From Planctomycetota bacterium (GTDB taxonomy: Bacteria > Planctomycetota > Planctomycetia > Gemmatales > HRBIN36), in assembly GCA_014584395.1 (NCBI GenBank), contig JACTMY010000013.1, positions 152,465-216,464 on the forward strand: DNA of 64,000 nucleotides. The letters run 5' to 3'. Every line of letters starts with the position of its first letter. The first letter of the stretch is position 1. Of the stretch, positions 1 to 10,073 are shown piece after piece. The translations under genes and the position numbers were made by a program. The notes below the pieces were generated by a model, which saw only the letters and a program-made list of their open reading frames with translations, had not been told where the DNA came from and did not search any database.

Positions 1-2940
1 GATTTTTTCCACCGACTTGCTCATGAAGACGAGCCGCTCCTCGCGCACGTCGTAGATGTAGTGCATGCATGGGGAGGTGTCGGTGATGAGTTCCAGAAGG
101 CGCTGCTTGTCGAGCTGTGCGGCTTCGGCGCGCCGTCGATCCGTCACATTGCGGGCGATCCCCTGCAAGCCGACAACAGTGGTGCCGTCCGCTTCATCTT
201 CCGCGAAGGTGGGAGTGCTGTGGAACTCCAGGATGGCGTAGGAGCCGTTGGCCTGCATGAGCCGCAACTCGATGCCCACGGCCTTGGCGCCTTCGTCCAG
301 CACGTGGCGCTGGTGGCGGTGCCATTCGAGTTGGTCGTCGGGATGGATCAGTTGGGCAAAGGGTTTCCCCAGCCAATCGCCGATAGGCCGATCGAGGATG
401 CGCTCGAACGACGGGCTCACCGTCATCAGGCAGCCCCGGCGATCGATGGCGTAGACCAGGTCGGAGACCTGATCAAAGAGACGGTGGTATTGCTGTTCCG
501 AAATCAGCCGATCCTGCTCGGCGAGCTTGCGGGCGGTGATGTCGGTGATGACGCCGTCTTGGCGGATCGTGGTGCCGGACTCGTCGGTGAAGACCCAGCT
601 ATGGATGTTCAACCATCGCCATTGGCCGTCGGGGCGAACATAGCGGAATTCGCCGTCCAGCGGCAGGCTGACCTGCCCCTCCTCGTTCTTGAACAAGTCC
701 ATGTCTTCCGGGTGGACGTGCTCGAAGAAGACGCGGCTATCCCGCAACAGCGCGTCGGACTGCAAACCCAGAACCCAGCGCGCCGCTGAGCTGATGTACT
801 GCATTTGCCAGCAGAACGGTTCAACGGAGAAAAAGACGGAATTGACCGAGGCCAGGATTTGTTCAAGCTTGTGCTGTTCCTGGCGCAGTTGATCCTCAAC
901 GCGTTTTTGCGTCGTGATGTTGCGGCATATGCGGCCCACGCCGAGGAGGCGGCCCTCCTCGTCCTTGACCGGATAGACATGGTCCGAGTAATAAAGCTCC
1001 TCGCCTTGGACGATGAAGCCGTTGACCACGGTCAGGGGCTGTTCCGTTTCCAGCACTTGGCGATTTTGCGCCTCGATGGGTCGGGACGCCGAGGCTTCCA
1101 TGTACTCCGAAGGCTTCATGCCGATCCATTTTTGATGGTCCAGCCCCAGGTGGCTGGGGCCGTTGAAGTATTGCAGCCGGCCGTTGAGGTCGAAGAGGAG
1201 GAAGAGATCGTCGGCGTTTTCCACGAGGTGCCGCAGTCGCTCCTCGCTTTGCTTGAGCGCTTGTTCGGTTTTTTTGCGATCGGAGATATCGACCATGATG
1301 CCGGTCAAGCGCGTGACCTGGCCGGCAGCGTCGATTTCGGCCGCCACCATGTCCTGAAACCACACGGTTCGCCCCACGGCGTCGAACATGCGGTACTCGA
1401 TCCGCATGCGTTCGTGGGTGTGCAGGATGCGGCGGTATGCGGCATCGACGTAATCCGCGTCCTCGGGATGCAGGTGAGAGCGCAGAAAGTTGGGTTGATA
1501 CCAGTCCGTCAGAGGGTAACCCAGGATGCGTTCCGCCTGGCTGCTGACGAAGGTATGCACTTCGCCCCGCGGATCGGTTTCCCAGACGATGCCGTCGATC
1601 GAGTGCACCAGCGATTCGTATTTACGCCGGGCCAGTTTTTCGGAAGATTCTGATTGGATTTGATCGGTGATGTCCAGGGCCGTCCCCAGGATTTCCAGGG
1701 GCGCGCCGTCTGGCTGTCGACTGAAGACGACTTCCCGCAGATGGAACCAGCGATCCTCGCCTTTCTTATGCCGGAAACGTAAATTCGTCTCGAGCGCCTC
1801 GCCGTCGCGCAGGGTCAGGACGCGTTCGGACTTGGCTCGCATCAACGCTCGATCCTCGGGATGTACGGCGTCCCAGAGCATTCCGGGTTGGGCCAACTCC
1901 GCCGCGGAATAGCCCAGGGCCGCCTCGGCTTGCGCGTTGACGTAAACGTTGCGGTTGTCCACGAGGTGATGCACGTAGATCAGGTGCGGCGTCGCATCGA
2001 TCATCCGTTGAATGAAACGCTGGCTGTCCTTGAGCTTGGTCTCGGCCACGATCCGCTCGGTCACGTCCTGCCCGATGCCCTGGACGCCGACCACTTCCCC
2101 ATGGCGCCGCTTGAGGAAAGGGCGCATCTCAATGAAATGGTATTGTCCATCCTTCGCGCGAATGCGATAGATGGCGCGTTCCGGCGCATTTCCCTGGTAA
2201 AGGTCGCGCATGTGTTCTCGTGCCCGTTGCAAATCATCGGGATGGAGAAACTCGGAGAATTTCTTGCCGATCACGTCGCGCGGCTTCCAACCCAGGTGAT
2301 GCTCCACGGACAGATTGATCGACAAGAGCGTTCCCTCCAGGTCGCGCTCATAGACCATGTCGGGCAGTTGTTTGAGGAGTTGCCGAAACACGTCCTCGCT
2401 TTGCTGCACCCGCTGCTCGGTGTGCCGGCGCTCGGTGACATCCTCGACGTAGTGCAAAACGAGGTTCACCATGCCATCGGCATCGCGCAAGGGCACGGTG
2501 GAGAGATTAATGTGGATCAAGCGGCCATGCTTGTTGCGGCGTTCGAGGGCCAACCCTTGAAAGGCCAAGCCGCGGAGCGTTCTGGCCCAGAGATAATCAA
2601 ATTCCTCGGAGCGGTTGTCGGGGACGATGGGGTATCGTTGCCCCACGATTTCCGAGGCCGTCCAGCCGAAGATGCGCTCTGCCGCACGGTTCCACTGCAC
2701 GACGCGAGCTTCGCGATCCAGAGTGAAAATCGCATAGGGCGATTCCTCGACCATCGTGCGCCACAAGTCACTCTGGCCAGTAATCGCCGCCAAGAGGGGG
2801 GCGTCCGTCCACGTCGCTTGAGCACTCGAGTCGCTTGGACTGGGTCTGCGCATCGCGGCCAGCTCGGCTTCCAACTCCGTGATGCGCTGCATCAACATCG
2901 CGGGGTCGACCATGCTGTCCGCAGAAGGGCTGCCGTTCAT
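1..2940 (-). CDS. Multi-PAS sensor protein, 3' end outside the window
   Basis: Reading leftward, this frame is open for 980 codons and runs off the left edge. It contains at least eight consecutive PAS/PAC units of about 120-130 residues. Each begins with a pattern such as ESPYAIFTLDREARVVQWN or QLPDMVYERDLEGTLLSIN and ends with a PAC-type block such as DVTERRHTEQ, DITDQIQSES or NITTQKRVED. The first 45 residues are a short helical lead with no membrane segment, so the sensor is probably cytoplasmic. PAS arrays bind small ligands or cofactors and usually feed a C-terminal histidine kinase, GGDEF or PP2C domain. That output domain is not visible here, so the signalling class is unknown. The start is uncertain: ATG at 2940 gives MNGSPSADS, and an in-frame ATG at 3003 adds 21 residues; neither has a clear ribosome site. 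It is divergent from the dihydrouridine synthase gene. Confidence 0.85.
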   Translation of the reverse strand, partial: MNGSPSADSMVDPAMLMQRITELEAELAAMRRPSPSDSSAQATWTDAPLLAAITGQSDLWRTMVEESPYAIFTLDREARVVQWNRAAERIFGWTASEIVGQRYPIVPDNRSEEFDYLWARTLRGLAFQGLALERRNKHGRLIHINLSTVPLRDADGMVNLVLHYVEDVTERRHTEQRVQQSEDVFRQLLKQLPDMVYERDLEGTLLSINLSVEHHLGWKPRDVIGKKFSEFLHPDDLQRAREHMRDLYQGNAPERAIYRIRAKDGQYHFIEMRPFLKRRHGEVVGVQGIGQDVTERIVAETKLKDSQRFIQRMIDATPHLIYVHHLVDNRNVYVNAQAEAALGYSAAELAQPGMLWDAVHPEDRALMRAKSERVLTLRDGEALETNLRFRHKKGEDRWFHLREVVFSRQPDGAPLEILGTALDITDQIQSESSEKLARRKYESLVHSIDGIVWETDPRGEVHTFVSSQAERILGYPLTDWYQPNFLRSHLHPEDADYVDAAYRRILHTHERMRIEYRMFDAVGRTVWFQDMVAAEIDAAGQVTRLTGIMVDISDRKKTEQALKQSEERLRHLVENADDLFLLFDLNGRLQYFNGPSHLGLDHQKWIGMKPSEYMEASASRPIEAQNRQVLETEQPLTVVNGFIVQGEELYYSDHVYPVKDEEGRLLGVGRICRNITTQKRVEDQLRQEQHKLEQILASVNSVFFSVEPFCWQMQYISSAARWVLGLQSDALLRDSRVFFEHVHPEDMDLFKNEEGQVSLPLDGEFRYVRPDGQWRWLNIHSWVFTDESGTTIRQDGVITDITARKLAEQDRLISEQQYHRLFDQVSDLVYAIDRRGCLMTVSPSFERILDRPIGDWLGKPFAQLIHPDDQLEWHRHQRHVLDEGAKAVGIELRLMQANGSYAILEFHSTPTFAEDEADGTTVVGLQGIARNVTDRRRAEAAQLDKQRLLELITDTSPCMHYIYDVREERLVFMSKSVEKI

Positions 2941-3087
2941 TTCCAGATCGAATCCATGGAATGAGAGCCAAGGCGAGTCGGACCATTCACCCCAAAGTAA
3001 CATAACCCGAGGTGGTTTCCAAGTCAGCAAACTTCTCCGATAATGAACTTGATGGAAGGGAGTCGATACGACCGGTCATGAGGAGAA

Positions 3088-4206
3088 ATGCACTTGAGCC
3101 ACCTGATGCCCCTGCGCACTGTCCACGAGGCCTTGGCGGACAACCTGCCTAGCCCGCGCCGGGTGGTGCTCGGTGCGTTGACCTTGACGAGCCGCTATTG
3201 TTTGGCTCCCCTGGCCGGATACACCAATTTGCCGTTTCGCCTGGCCATTCGCCCCTTTGGCGGGTTGGGCTTGGCGACGACGGACCTAGTCAACGCCAAG
3301 GCCTTGCTGCGCGGCAGCCAAAAAACCCTGGAATTGATTCAAACCTGTCCCGAGGATCATCCGCTTTCGATCCAAATCTATGGAGGCAATGGCTCCGAGA
3401 TGGCCGCTGCCGCCCAATGGATTCAAGAACACGGGGCCAGCGTGGTGGACATCAACATGGGCTGCCCGGTAAACAAAGTGATCCGCAATGGCTGCGGCGC
3501 CGCGATGATGTGTCAACCTGATGTCACCTTGGAGATGGTGCAAAAGGTCGTTGAGGCCGTGCGGCTGCCGGTGACCGTCAAAATGCGGCTCGGTTGGGAT
3601 GACCGCCACCTGTCGGCCCCTTTTTTTGCCCGGGAATTCGAACAGATCGGTGTGGCGGGCGTGACGATTCATGGGCGGACGAGGGCACAAGGATTCCATG
3701 GAGCGGTCAATCGGGAGGGCATTCGCCAGGTCGTGGAAGCCGTGGAGCGGATTCCTGTCTTTGGCAACGGCGATCTGCGCACTTGCGAGGACGTGGATGG
3801 CATGATGCGCGAAACCGGCTGCGCCGGAGTGGCGATCGGCCGCGGGGCGCTGCTCAATCCCTGGATATTTGCCCAGCTTGCGGAATGGGAGACGCGGGGC
3901 ACAGTCCGGCCGCCGGCGACCTATGAACAGCGGCTCGACTTCATGGAGCGGCATTTCCATTGGCTGACACGGCTGCGGGACGAGCGCCATGCCTGCCTGA
4001 CGTTTCGCAAGGCAGCCAATTGGTATTGCAAGGCGCTTAAGCCAGGCCGGGTCTTGCAGCAGCGTTTGCTGATGATCAACCGTGTCGCGGAGTTTGACGA
4101 GCTGTTAGGGGAATGGCGCGAGCGCGTGCGGCGCGAGGGACCGCCTCCAGGGTGGCAGATTCAACCAGCCATCGCCGTGCCCAGCGGACCGAACGAACGC
4201 TGGTAA
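3088..4206 (+). CDS. dusB: tRNA-dihydrouridine synthase (DusB-like)
   Basis: FMN-dependent enzyme that reduces specific uridines in the D-loop of tRNA using NADPH. The 372-residue protein has the TIM-barrel signatures of the Dus family: APLAGYTNLPFR near residue 40, the catalytic block DINMGCPVNKV with the active Cys at 126, VKMRLGWDD near 168, TIHGRTRAQGF, the phosphate-binding NGDL and AIGRGALLNPW. The C-terminal helical tRNA-binding domain follows. It is slightly longer than typical DusB because of about 25 extra N-terminal residues. An AGGAG lies very close to the ATG (about 2 nt), so the ATG at 3106 is a possible alternative. It is convergent with accC, which ends 31 bp away. Family is certain; assignment to DusB rather than DusA/C rests on overall sequence only. 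Confidence 0.93.
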   Translation: MHLSHLMPLRTVHEALADNLPSPRRVVLGALTLTSRYCLAPLAGYTNLPFRLAIRPFGGLGLATTDLVNAKALLRGSQKTLELIQTCPEDHPLSIQIYGGNGSEMAAAAQWIQEHGASVVDINMGCPVNKVIRNGCGAAMMCQPDVTLEMVQKVVEAVRLPVTVKMRLGWDDRHLSAPFFAREFEQIGVAGVTIHGRTRAQGFHGAVNREGIRQVVEAVERIPVFGNGDLRTCEDVDGMMRETGCAGVAIGRGALLNPWIFAQLAEWETRGTVRPPATYEQRLDFMERHFHWLTRLRDERHACLTFRKAANWYCKALKPGRVLQQRLLMINRVAEFDELLGEWRERVRREGPPPGWQIQPAIAVPSGPNERW

Positions 4207-4237
4207 ACGACTTCCGTGTATCCGCCCGATCCCCTGT

Positions 4238-5602
<1,365 letters not shown>

Positions 5603-5766
5603 AGTGGCTTCTATTGGCGAAGTCGGCGAAAGGGAAACCTTAAGTGAGACGCCTCGATCTCATCCACCGCGCGGGAGGACGCTGGGTCAATCGGTTCGCC
5701 GTCATATTTCCTGGAGACAGCAGGTCGTCGTTGGTTAGAGGCGAACCGGTCGTTGGCGAGCTCCGC

Positions 5767-6267
5767 TTACCCCGTTGGATCGACCCGAAAGAGCACTTGC
5801 CCCCATTCGACCGATTGTTGATTATCGACCAGCATTTCCACAATCGTGCCCGTGCATTCCGCGGGAATCTCATTGAAGACTTTCATGGCTTCGATGATGC
5901 ACACCACGGTGTCGGGCTTGACTTTGCTCCCTATTTTGACAAAGGCGGGAGATTCGGGATTCGGCGAGGAGTAGAACGTGCCCGGGGTGGGGCTTTTGAT
6001 CTCGATCAATTTCTTGGCCGGGGCTGGGGGGGGCTCGGCCGGTGCGGTCGGACCGGGATTCGCGAGTGGTGCTGCCGCGACGGCGGGCATGGGCATAACC
6101 GGGGTCAGCGGGGCCAAGCCGGGCGCCAGCTTGGGGCCGCGGCGCAGCGAGACGCGCTGCTCGCCATCCCGCAAGTCGATGGCCGTTAAATCCCTCTCCT
6201 CCATCAAACGGACCAGTTCCTGGATCATCCGAACGTCAAAAGGTCCGGGTTGTTTCGCATCCGACAC
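5767..6267 (-). CDS. accB: Biotin carboxyl carrier protein of acetyl-CoA carboxylase
   Basis: Carries the biotin that swings between biotin carboxylase and carboxyltransferase. Of 166 residues, the N-terminal half is a helical segment plus a long Pro/Ala linker (about 60-95), followed by the biotinyl domain with IIEAMKVFNE; the biotinylated Lys is residue 129. I chose the GTG start at 6267, giving MSDAKQPGPFD, because a GGAG lies 8 nt upstream. The upstream in-frame ATG at 6297 would add ten poorly conserved-looking residues and lacks a ribosome site. The gene lies 52 bp downstream of the M24 peptidase gene and 164 bp upstream of accC, all in the same direction. An M24 peptidase beside accB/accC is a common bacterial arrangement. 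Confidence 0.94.
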   Translation of the reverse strand: MSDAKQPGPFDVRMIQELVRLMEERDLTAIDLRDGEQRVSLRRGPKLAPGLAPLTPVMPMPAVAAAPLANPGPTAPAEPPPAPAKKLIEIKSPTPGTFYSSPNPESPAFVKIGSKVKPDTVVCIIEAMKVFNEIPAECTGTIVEMLVDNQQSVEWGQVLFRVDPTG

Positions 6268-6319
6268 GGAGTGAACTCCAATAAAAAATGATGGCAATGG
6301 ATCGGGCGCGCCGACTTCA

Positions 6320-7417
6320 TCACCAGGTCAACAGCGCTTGTTCCAATTCTTTAGGGACGTCCTTGGTCATGACCTCATGGCCTTCCGGCGTCACCAAAAC
6401 GTCGTCCTCGATACGGATGCCTCCCCATTCCGGGAGATACACGCCCGGCTCAATGGTGATGATCATGCCTGCCTCCAGGGGCGTTTCCTGGCCCGGCCGC
6501 AAAAAGGGCATTTCATGCACGTTCATGCCGATGCCGTGGCCCAATCCGTGAGTGAAGAAGGAGGCGAGTCCGGCTTCTTCCAGAGCGCGGCGAGCTTCGG
6601 CATACACCGCCTGCCCTTGGACGCCGGGGCGGATCATCGCGATGGCTCTTTGCTGCGCATCCAGCACAGCCATATAGACTTCGGCAAATTTAGCGGAAAT
6701 CTTATGAGGGGCAAAAGTCCTCGTCAAGTCGCTCTTGTAAAACCCGCCGTCGGCTCCCCAGTCGATCAAGAGCACTTCCTCCTGATCGACCCGTGCCGCC
6801 GTGGGGGGGGCATGGGGCAGGGCGGCCCGCTTGCCCGCGCCGACGATCGTTGGAAAGGCGCTGCCTTTCGCCCCTTCCTGCCTCAGGAGCAGTTCCATGC
6901 GGTCGTGCAGCTCCTTTTCGGTGTCTTCCGTCCCCAGGCAAGCGAGAAATGCCTTCAGGGCATCCTGAGCCATGCGGATGGCCTCGCGCGTGGCTTGGAT
7001 TTCCTCGGCATCCTTGATCATCCGCAGCTTTTCCACTGAGTCCGACCGGGGCAGCCAGTCCATCGAGGGCAGTAGCGTTCGGTACGCGTCAAACTCGCCG
7101 ATCGTCAAATGGCCGCTTTCCACTGCGACTTTGGACCAGCCAGTCTTCCCCAGTTCTTGCCCTGCTGCCATGGGCAAGGTCATGCTCGGCGGTCGAATGA
7201 AACAGGGCAGTCCGGGGCATTCTTCCTCTAATTGCGTCACGAAGCGTCCATCGCTGACGAGCAACGTTAGCTCGGGGCCAAGCAGCAAATAGCTGGCCTC
7301 GCCACTGAAGCCGGTCAGATAGCTGACGTTCACCGGGTTGGTGATGAAAAAACCATCCACCCCCAGCATCGCCGCCGACTGCGTCAAGCGGTCCCGTCGC
7401 AGTGCGTATCCTGTCAT
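6320..7417 (-). CDS. M24 family aminopeptidase P / Xaa-Pro peptidase
   Basis: Dinuclear-metal peptidase that removes N-terminal residues before proline. The 365-residue protein has a creatinase-like N-terminal domain (1-130) and a pita-bread catalytic domain. All five metal ligands are present: Asp219 in LLIDWGAD, Asp230 in KSDLTRTF, His294 in HGLGHGIGMNVHE, Glu323 in TIEPGVYLP and Glu337 in IRIEDDV. There is no signal peptide, so it is cytoplasmic. It is the first gene of the run leading into accB and accC and is divergent from mtnA. Whether it acts on X-Pro dipeptides (PepQ) or longer peptides (PepP) cannot be told from sequence alone. Confidence 0.94.
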   Translation of the reverse strand: MTGYALRRDRLTQSAAMLGVDGFFITNPVNVSYLTGFSGEASYLLLGPELTLLVSDGRFVTQLEEECPGLPCFIRPPSMTLPMAAGQELGKTGWSKVAVESGHLTIGEFDAYRTLLPSMDWLPRSDSVEKLRMIKDAEEIQATREAIRMAQDALKAFLACLGTEDTEKELHDRMELLLRQEGAKGSAFPTIVGAGKRAALPHAPPTAARVDQEEVLLIDWGADGGFYKSDLTRTFAPHKISAKFAEVYMAVLDAQQRAIAMIRPGVQGQAVYAEARRALEEAGLASFFTHGLGHGIGMNVHEMPFLRPGQETPLEAGMIITIEPGVYLPEWGGIRIEDDVLVTPEGHEVMTKDVPKELEQALLTW

Positions 7418-7601
7418 CTTGCCCTCATCTCATAGCCCGAAGGCGCGGACTTCGTTAGACTGCATCATTGTAGCAGTTTTCATGCAAGTCATCGGGAAAT
7501 ACAAGGGATCCAATGTCAGATCGGCCTCGACCGAACCCCACCCATTCAACCTGCCGCCCACAGGCGGACCTTGCACACCGGAGACCGCCGCCTTGAATGC
7601 C

Positions 7602-8651
7602 ATGACCGTGTCAACCTTGGAGTGGATCGGTTCGCCTGGTGAAGGCTTCCTGCGCCTCCTGGACCAGACGAAGCTTCCCAATGAAGTGGCCTTCCGCGAC
7701 TGCCATGCCGTGGAAGAAGTCTGGGAAGCTATTAAATCCTTGCAGGTCCGCGGCGCTCCAGCCATCGGCATCGCGGCGGCCTATGGAGTGGTATTGGGAG
7801 TTCGGACTTCAGGCGACGTTCGTTCAGTGTGCGCTTACTTGGCCAAGAGCCGACCCACGGCCGTCAATTTATTTTGGGCCTTGGATCGCATGCAGCAAGC
7901 CGCCGAGCGCGAACCTGCCGATGATCGTATAGCCATGATCGCTCGTCTTTGGCGGGAAGCGAACCAGATTCATCAAGACGATGCCCAAACGGGCCGCCGC
8001 ATCGCGGAGCAAGGCGTCCACATCATCGAGGACGGCATGGGGGTATTGACGCATTGTAATGCCGGGGCACTCGCAACGGCGGCTTGGGGGACGGCCCTGG
8101 CCCCGATATTTCTGGCTCATGAGCATGGTAAGCGGTTCACGGTCTATGTCGATGAAACCCGGCCGCTGCTGCAAGGGGCCAGATTGACCGCATGGGAATT
8201 GACGCAGCGCGGCATCGACACCGTGCTCCTATGCGACAGCATGGCAGGCCACGTCATGAGCCAGGGTAAGATTCAAAGGGTCATCGTCGGGGCGGACCGC
8301 ATCGCCGCCAACGGGGACACGGCTAATAAGATAGGCACCTATAGCCTGGCCGTGTTGGCTCAGGCTCATGACATCCCGTTGATCATTGCGGCGCCGAGCA
8401 GTTCGTTCGATCGCGCACTCCCGGACGGCCAGAGGATTCCGATCGAGGTCCGCGACCCCCGGGAAGTGACACACGGTTTCGGTCTCCGCACGGCGCCCGA
8501 GGGCGTCCGTGTCTACAACCCCGCGTTTGACGTCACCCCTGCCTCGCTCATTCACGCGATCCTCACGGAAAAAGGTTTGATTCAGCCGGTCACTTCGACC
8601 ATGATCGCCGAAGTGTTATCGAAGAAGGAGATTTCAAATGCGTCGTCATGA
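7602..8651 (+). CDS. mtnA: S-methyl-5-thioribose-1-phosphate isomerase
   Basis: Converts methylthioribose-1-phosphate to methylthioribulose-1-phosphate in methionine salvage. The 349-residue length fits the family. Hallmarks are VRGAPAIGIAAAYG near residue 50, the catalytic cysteine in THCNAGALAT near 160, DETRPLLQGARLTAWEL, and the catalytic Asp in GADRIAANGDTANKIGTY near 240. The start at 7602 (MTVSTLEW) is the family-typical N-terminus; the frame is open further upstream, but that stretch is not protein-like. Its 3' end overlaps the start of the next gene by 14 bp, suggesting translational coupling. No other methionine-salvage gene is nearby. Confidence 0.95.
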   Translation: MTVSTLEWIGSPGEGFLRLLDQTKLPNEVAFRDCHAVEEVWEAIKSLQVRGAPAIGIAAAYGVVLGVRTSGDVRSVCAYLAKSRPTAVNLFWALDRMQQAAEREPADDRIAMIARLWREANQIHQDDAQTGRRIAEQGVHIIEDGMGVLTHCNAGALATAAWGTALAPIFLAHEHGKRFTVYVDETRPLLQGARLTAWELTQRGIDTVLLCDSMAGHVMSQGKIQRVIVGADRIAANGDTANKIGTYSLAVLAQAHDIPLIIAAPSSSFDRALPDGQRIPIEVRDPREVTHGFGLRTAPEGVRVYNPAFDVTPASLIHAILTEKGLIQPVTSTMIAEVLSKKEISNASS

Positions 8652-9936
8652 TCTTCGTTTTGGCGTGGGGCTGGTTTGCCTCCTGGCGCCGATGTGGCTG
8701 CTGGCCGATCCCTGGCCCTCCTGGCGCGGCCCGCGGGGCGATGGCGTCTCCACCGAGCGGGATGTGCCCACGCATTGGGACACGACGAAAAATATCCGCT
8801 GGCGCATCTCCCTGCCCGACCGCGGCAACGGCACCCCCGTCGCCTGGGGCCGTTTTCTGTTCGTCCCGCAAGCCATCGAACAAGAACAGCGGCGCACCTT
8901 GATGTGCATCGACCGGGCGACGGGACAGATGCTCTGGCAAAAAGGCGTGACGTACACCGAGAAGGAAGCCACCCATTCAACCAATCCCTACTGTTCGCCC
9001 TCGCCCGTGACCGATGGGGAGCGCGTCATCGTCTGGTTTGGCTCGGCGGGGCTGTATTGCTTCGACCTGGCAGGCCATGAGTTGTGGAGCGCCCAACTGG
9101 GCAAGCAGCAGCACGTCTGGGGGCATGGGGCCTCGCCGATCCTGCATGAAAATCTGTGCATTCTGCACTTCGGCCCCGGTCCTAACGCCTTCGTCATCGC
9201 TTTGGACAAGCAGTCGGGGAAGGAAATCTGGCGCGTGCCCGCGCCGCGGTTCGCACAGGATCAAGCCAAGCCGTCCCATCCGGTTGGTAATCAAGACCCC
9301 GAGATCTTCTGGGGCTCTTGGGCCACGCCGATGGTCGTGAACGCCGACGGCCGCGCGGAATTGATCCTCGCTTGGCCGCAACAGGTCGTGGCGCTCGACC
9401 CCAAGACGGGCCAGGAATTCTGGCGCTGCGGCGGCCTGGCCGACCTGGTCTATTGCTCGCCGATGTTTGGCGACGGCATCGTTGTCGCCTTGGGTGGATA
9501 CAACGGGTCGGGACTCGCCGTCAAGGCCGGGGGCAGCGGCGACGTCACCTCCACCCACCGCGTCTGGCACGAAGAGCGCAGCCGCCTGCGCCTGGGCACG
9601 GGCATCATTCATGATGGACACATCTACGTCAACGACATGAATGGCGCCATCGATTGCATCGAACTGAAAACCAATGCCCTCAAGTGGCGCGAACGCCCTA
9701 AAGCCACCGGCAAGGGTGATTCCTGGTCCTCCTTCGTCAAGGCCGGCCAGCACTTATACGCCGTCAACCAGGCGGGAGACGTGTTCGTCTTCAAGGCCAA
9801 TCCCGAGAAGTATGAGCAAGTCGCCAGGAACAGCGTCGGCGAGTACACCAATTCGACGCTCGTCATCAGCGACGGCGAGATTTTCCTCCGCACCCACGAC
9901 AGTTTGTGGTGCATTGCCGAAAAGAAAAGCGACTAG
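8638..9936 (+). CDS. Secreted PQQ-like beta-propeller protein
   Basis: A 432-residue exported protein with an N-terminal signal peptide (MRRHDLRFGVGLVCLLAPMW, cleavage near ADP). The mature part opens with PWPSWRGPRGDGVS, a motif typical of the planctomycete outer-membrane-assembly-BamB-like/PQQ-dehydrogenase-like family. Repeated blades follow, of the type VIALDKQSGKEIWR, VVALDPKTGQEFWR and CIDRATGQMLWQ. No PQQ- or metal-ligand residues can be assigned, so it may be a structural or binding propeller rather than an oxidoreductase. An AGGAG sits 8 nt before the ATG, and the gene overlaps the end of mtnA by 14 bp. The FG-GAP gene follows 137 bp downstream in the same direction. Confidence 0.88.
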   Translation: MRRHDLRFGVGLVCLLAPMWLLADPWPSWRGPRGDGVSTERDVPTHWDTTKNIRWRISLPDRGNGTPVAWGRFLFVPQAIEQEQRRTLMCIDRATGQMLWQKGVTYTEKEATHSTNPYCSPSPVTDGERVIVWFGSAGLYCFDLAGHELWSAQLGKQQHVWGHGASPILHENLCILHFGPGPNAFVIALDKQSGKEIWRVPAPRFAQDQAKPSHPVGNQDPEIFWGSWATPMVVNADGRAELILAWPQQVVALDPKTGQEFWRCGGLADLVYCSPMFGDGIVVALGGYNGSGLAVKAGGSGDVTSTHRVWHEERSRLRLGTGIIHDGHIYVNDMNGAIDCIELKTNALKWRERPKATGKGDSWSSFVKAGQHLYAVNQAGDVFVFKANPEKYEQVARNSVGEYTNSTLVISDGEIFLRTHDSLWCIAEKKSD

Positions 9937-10073
9937 TCTAGCGATTGTAATGCGATTGTAACAAGGCGAGCCGGTCTTCTATTCTTGCCAAAGGGCTTGG
10001 CTTAATATGGAGCAGTCGGTGGGCAACCCGGGTGTTCCTTCAACGTCAAACCCTTAACTGGAAAGGAACCGTC

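Noticed and set aside
1861..2964. Long plus-strand frame opposite the PAS protein
   Set aside because: It is the GC-rich antisense of a clearly coding strand with eight PAS domains; its translation resembles no protein family.
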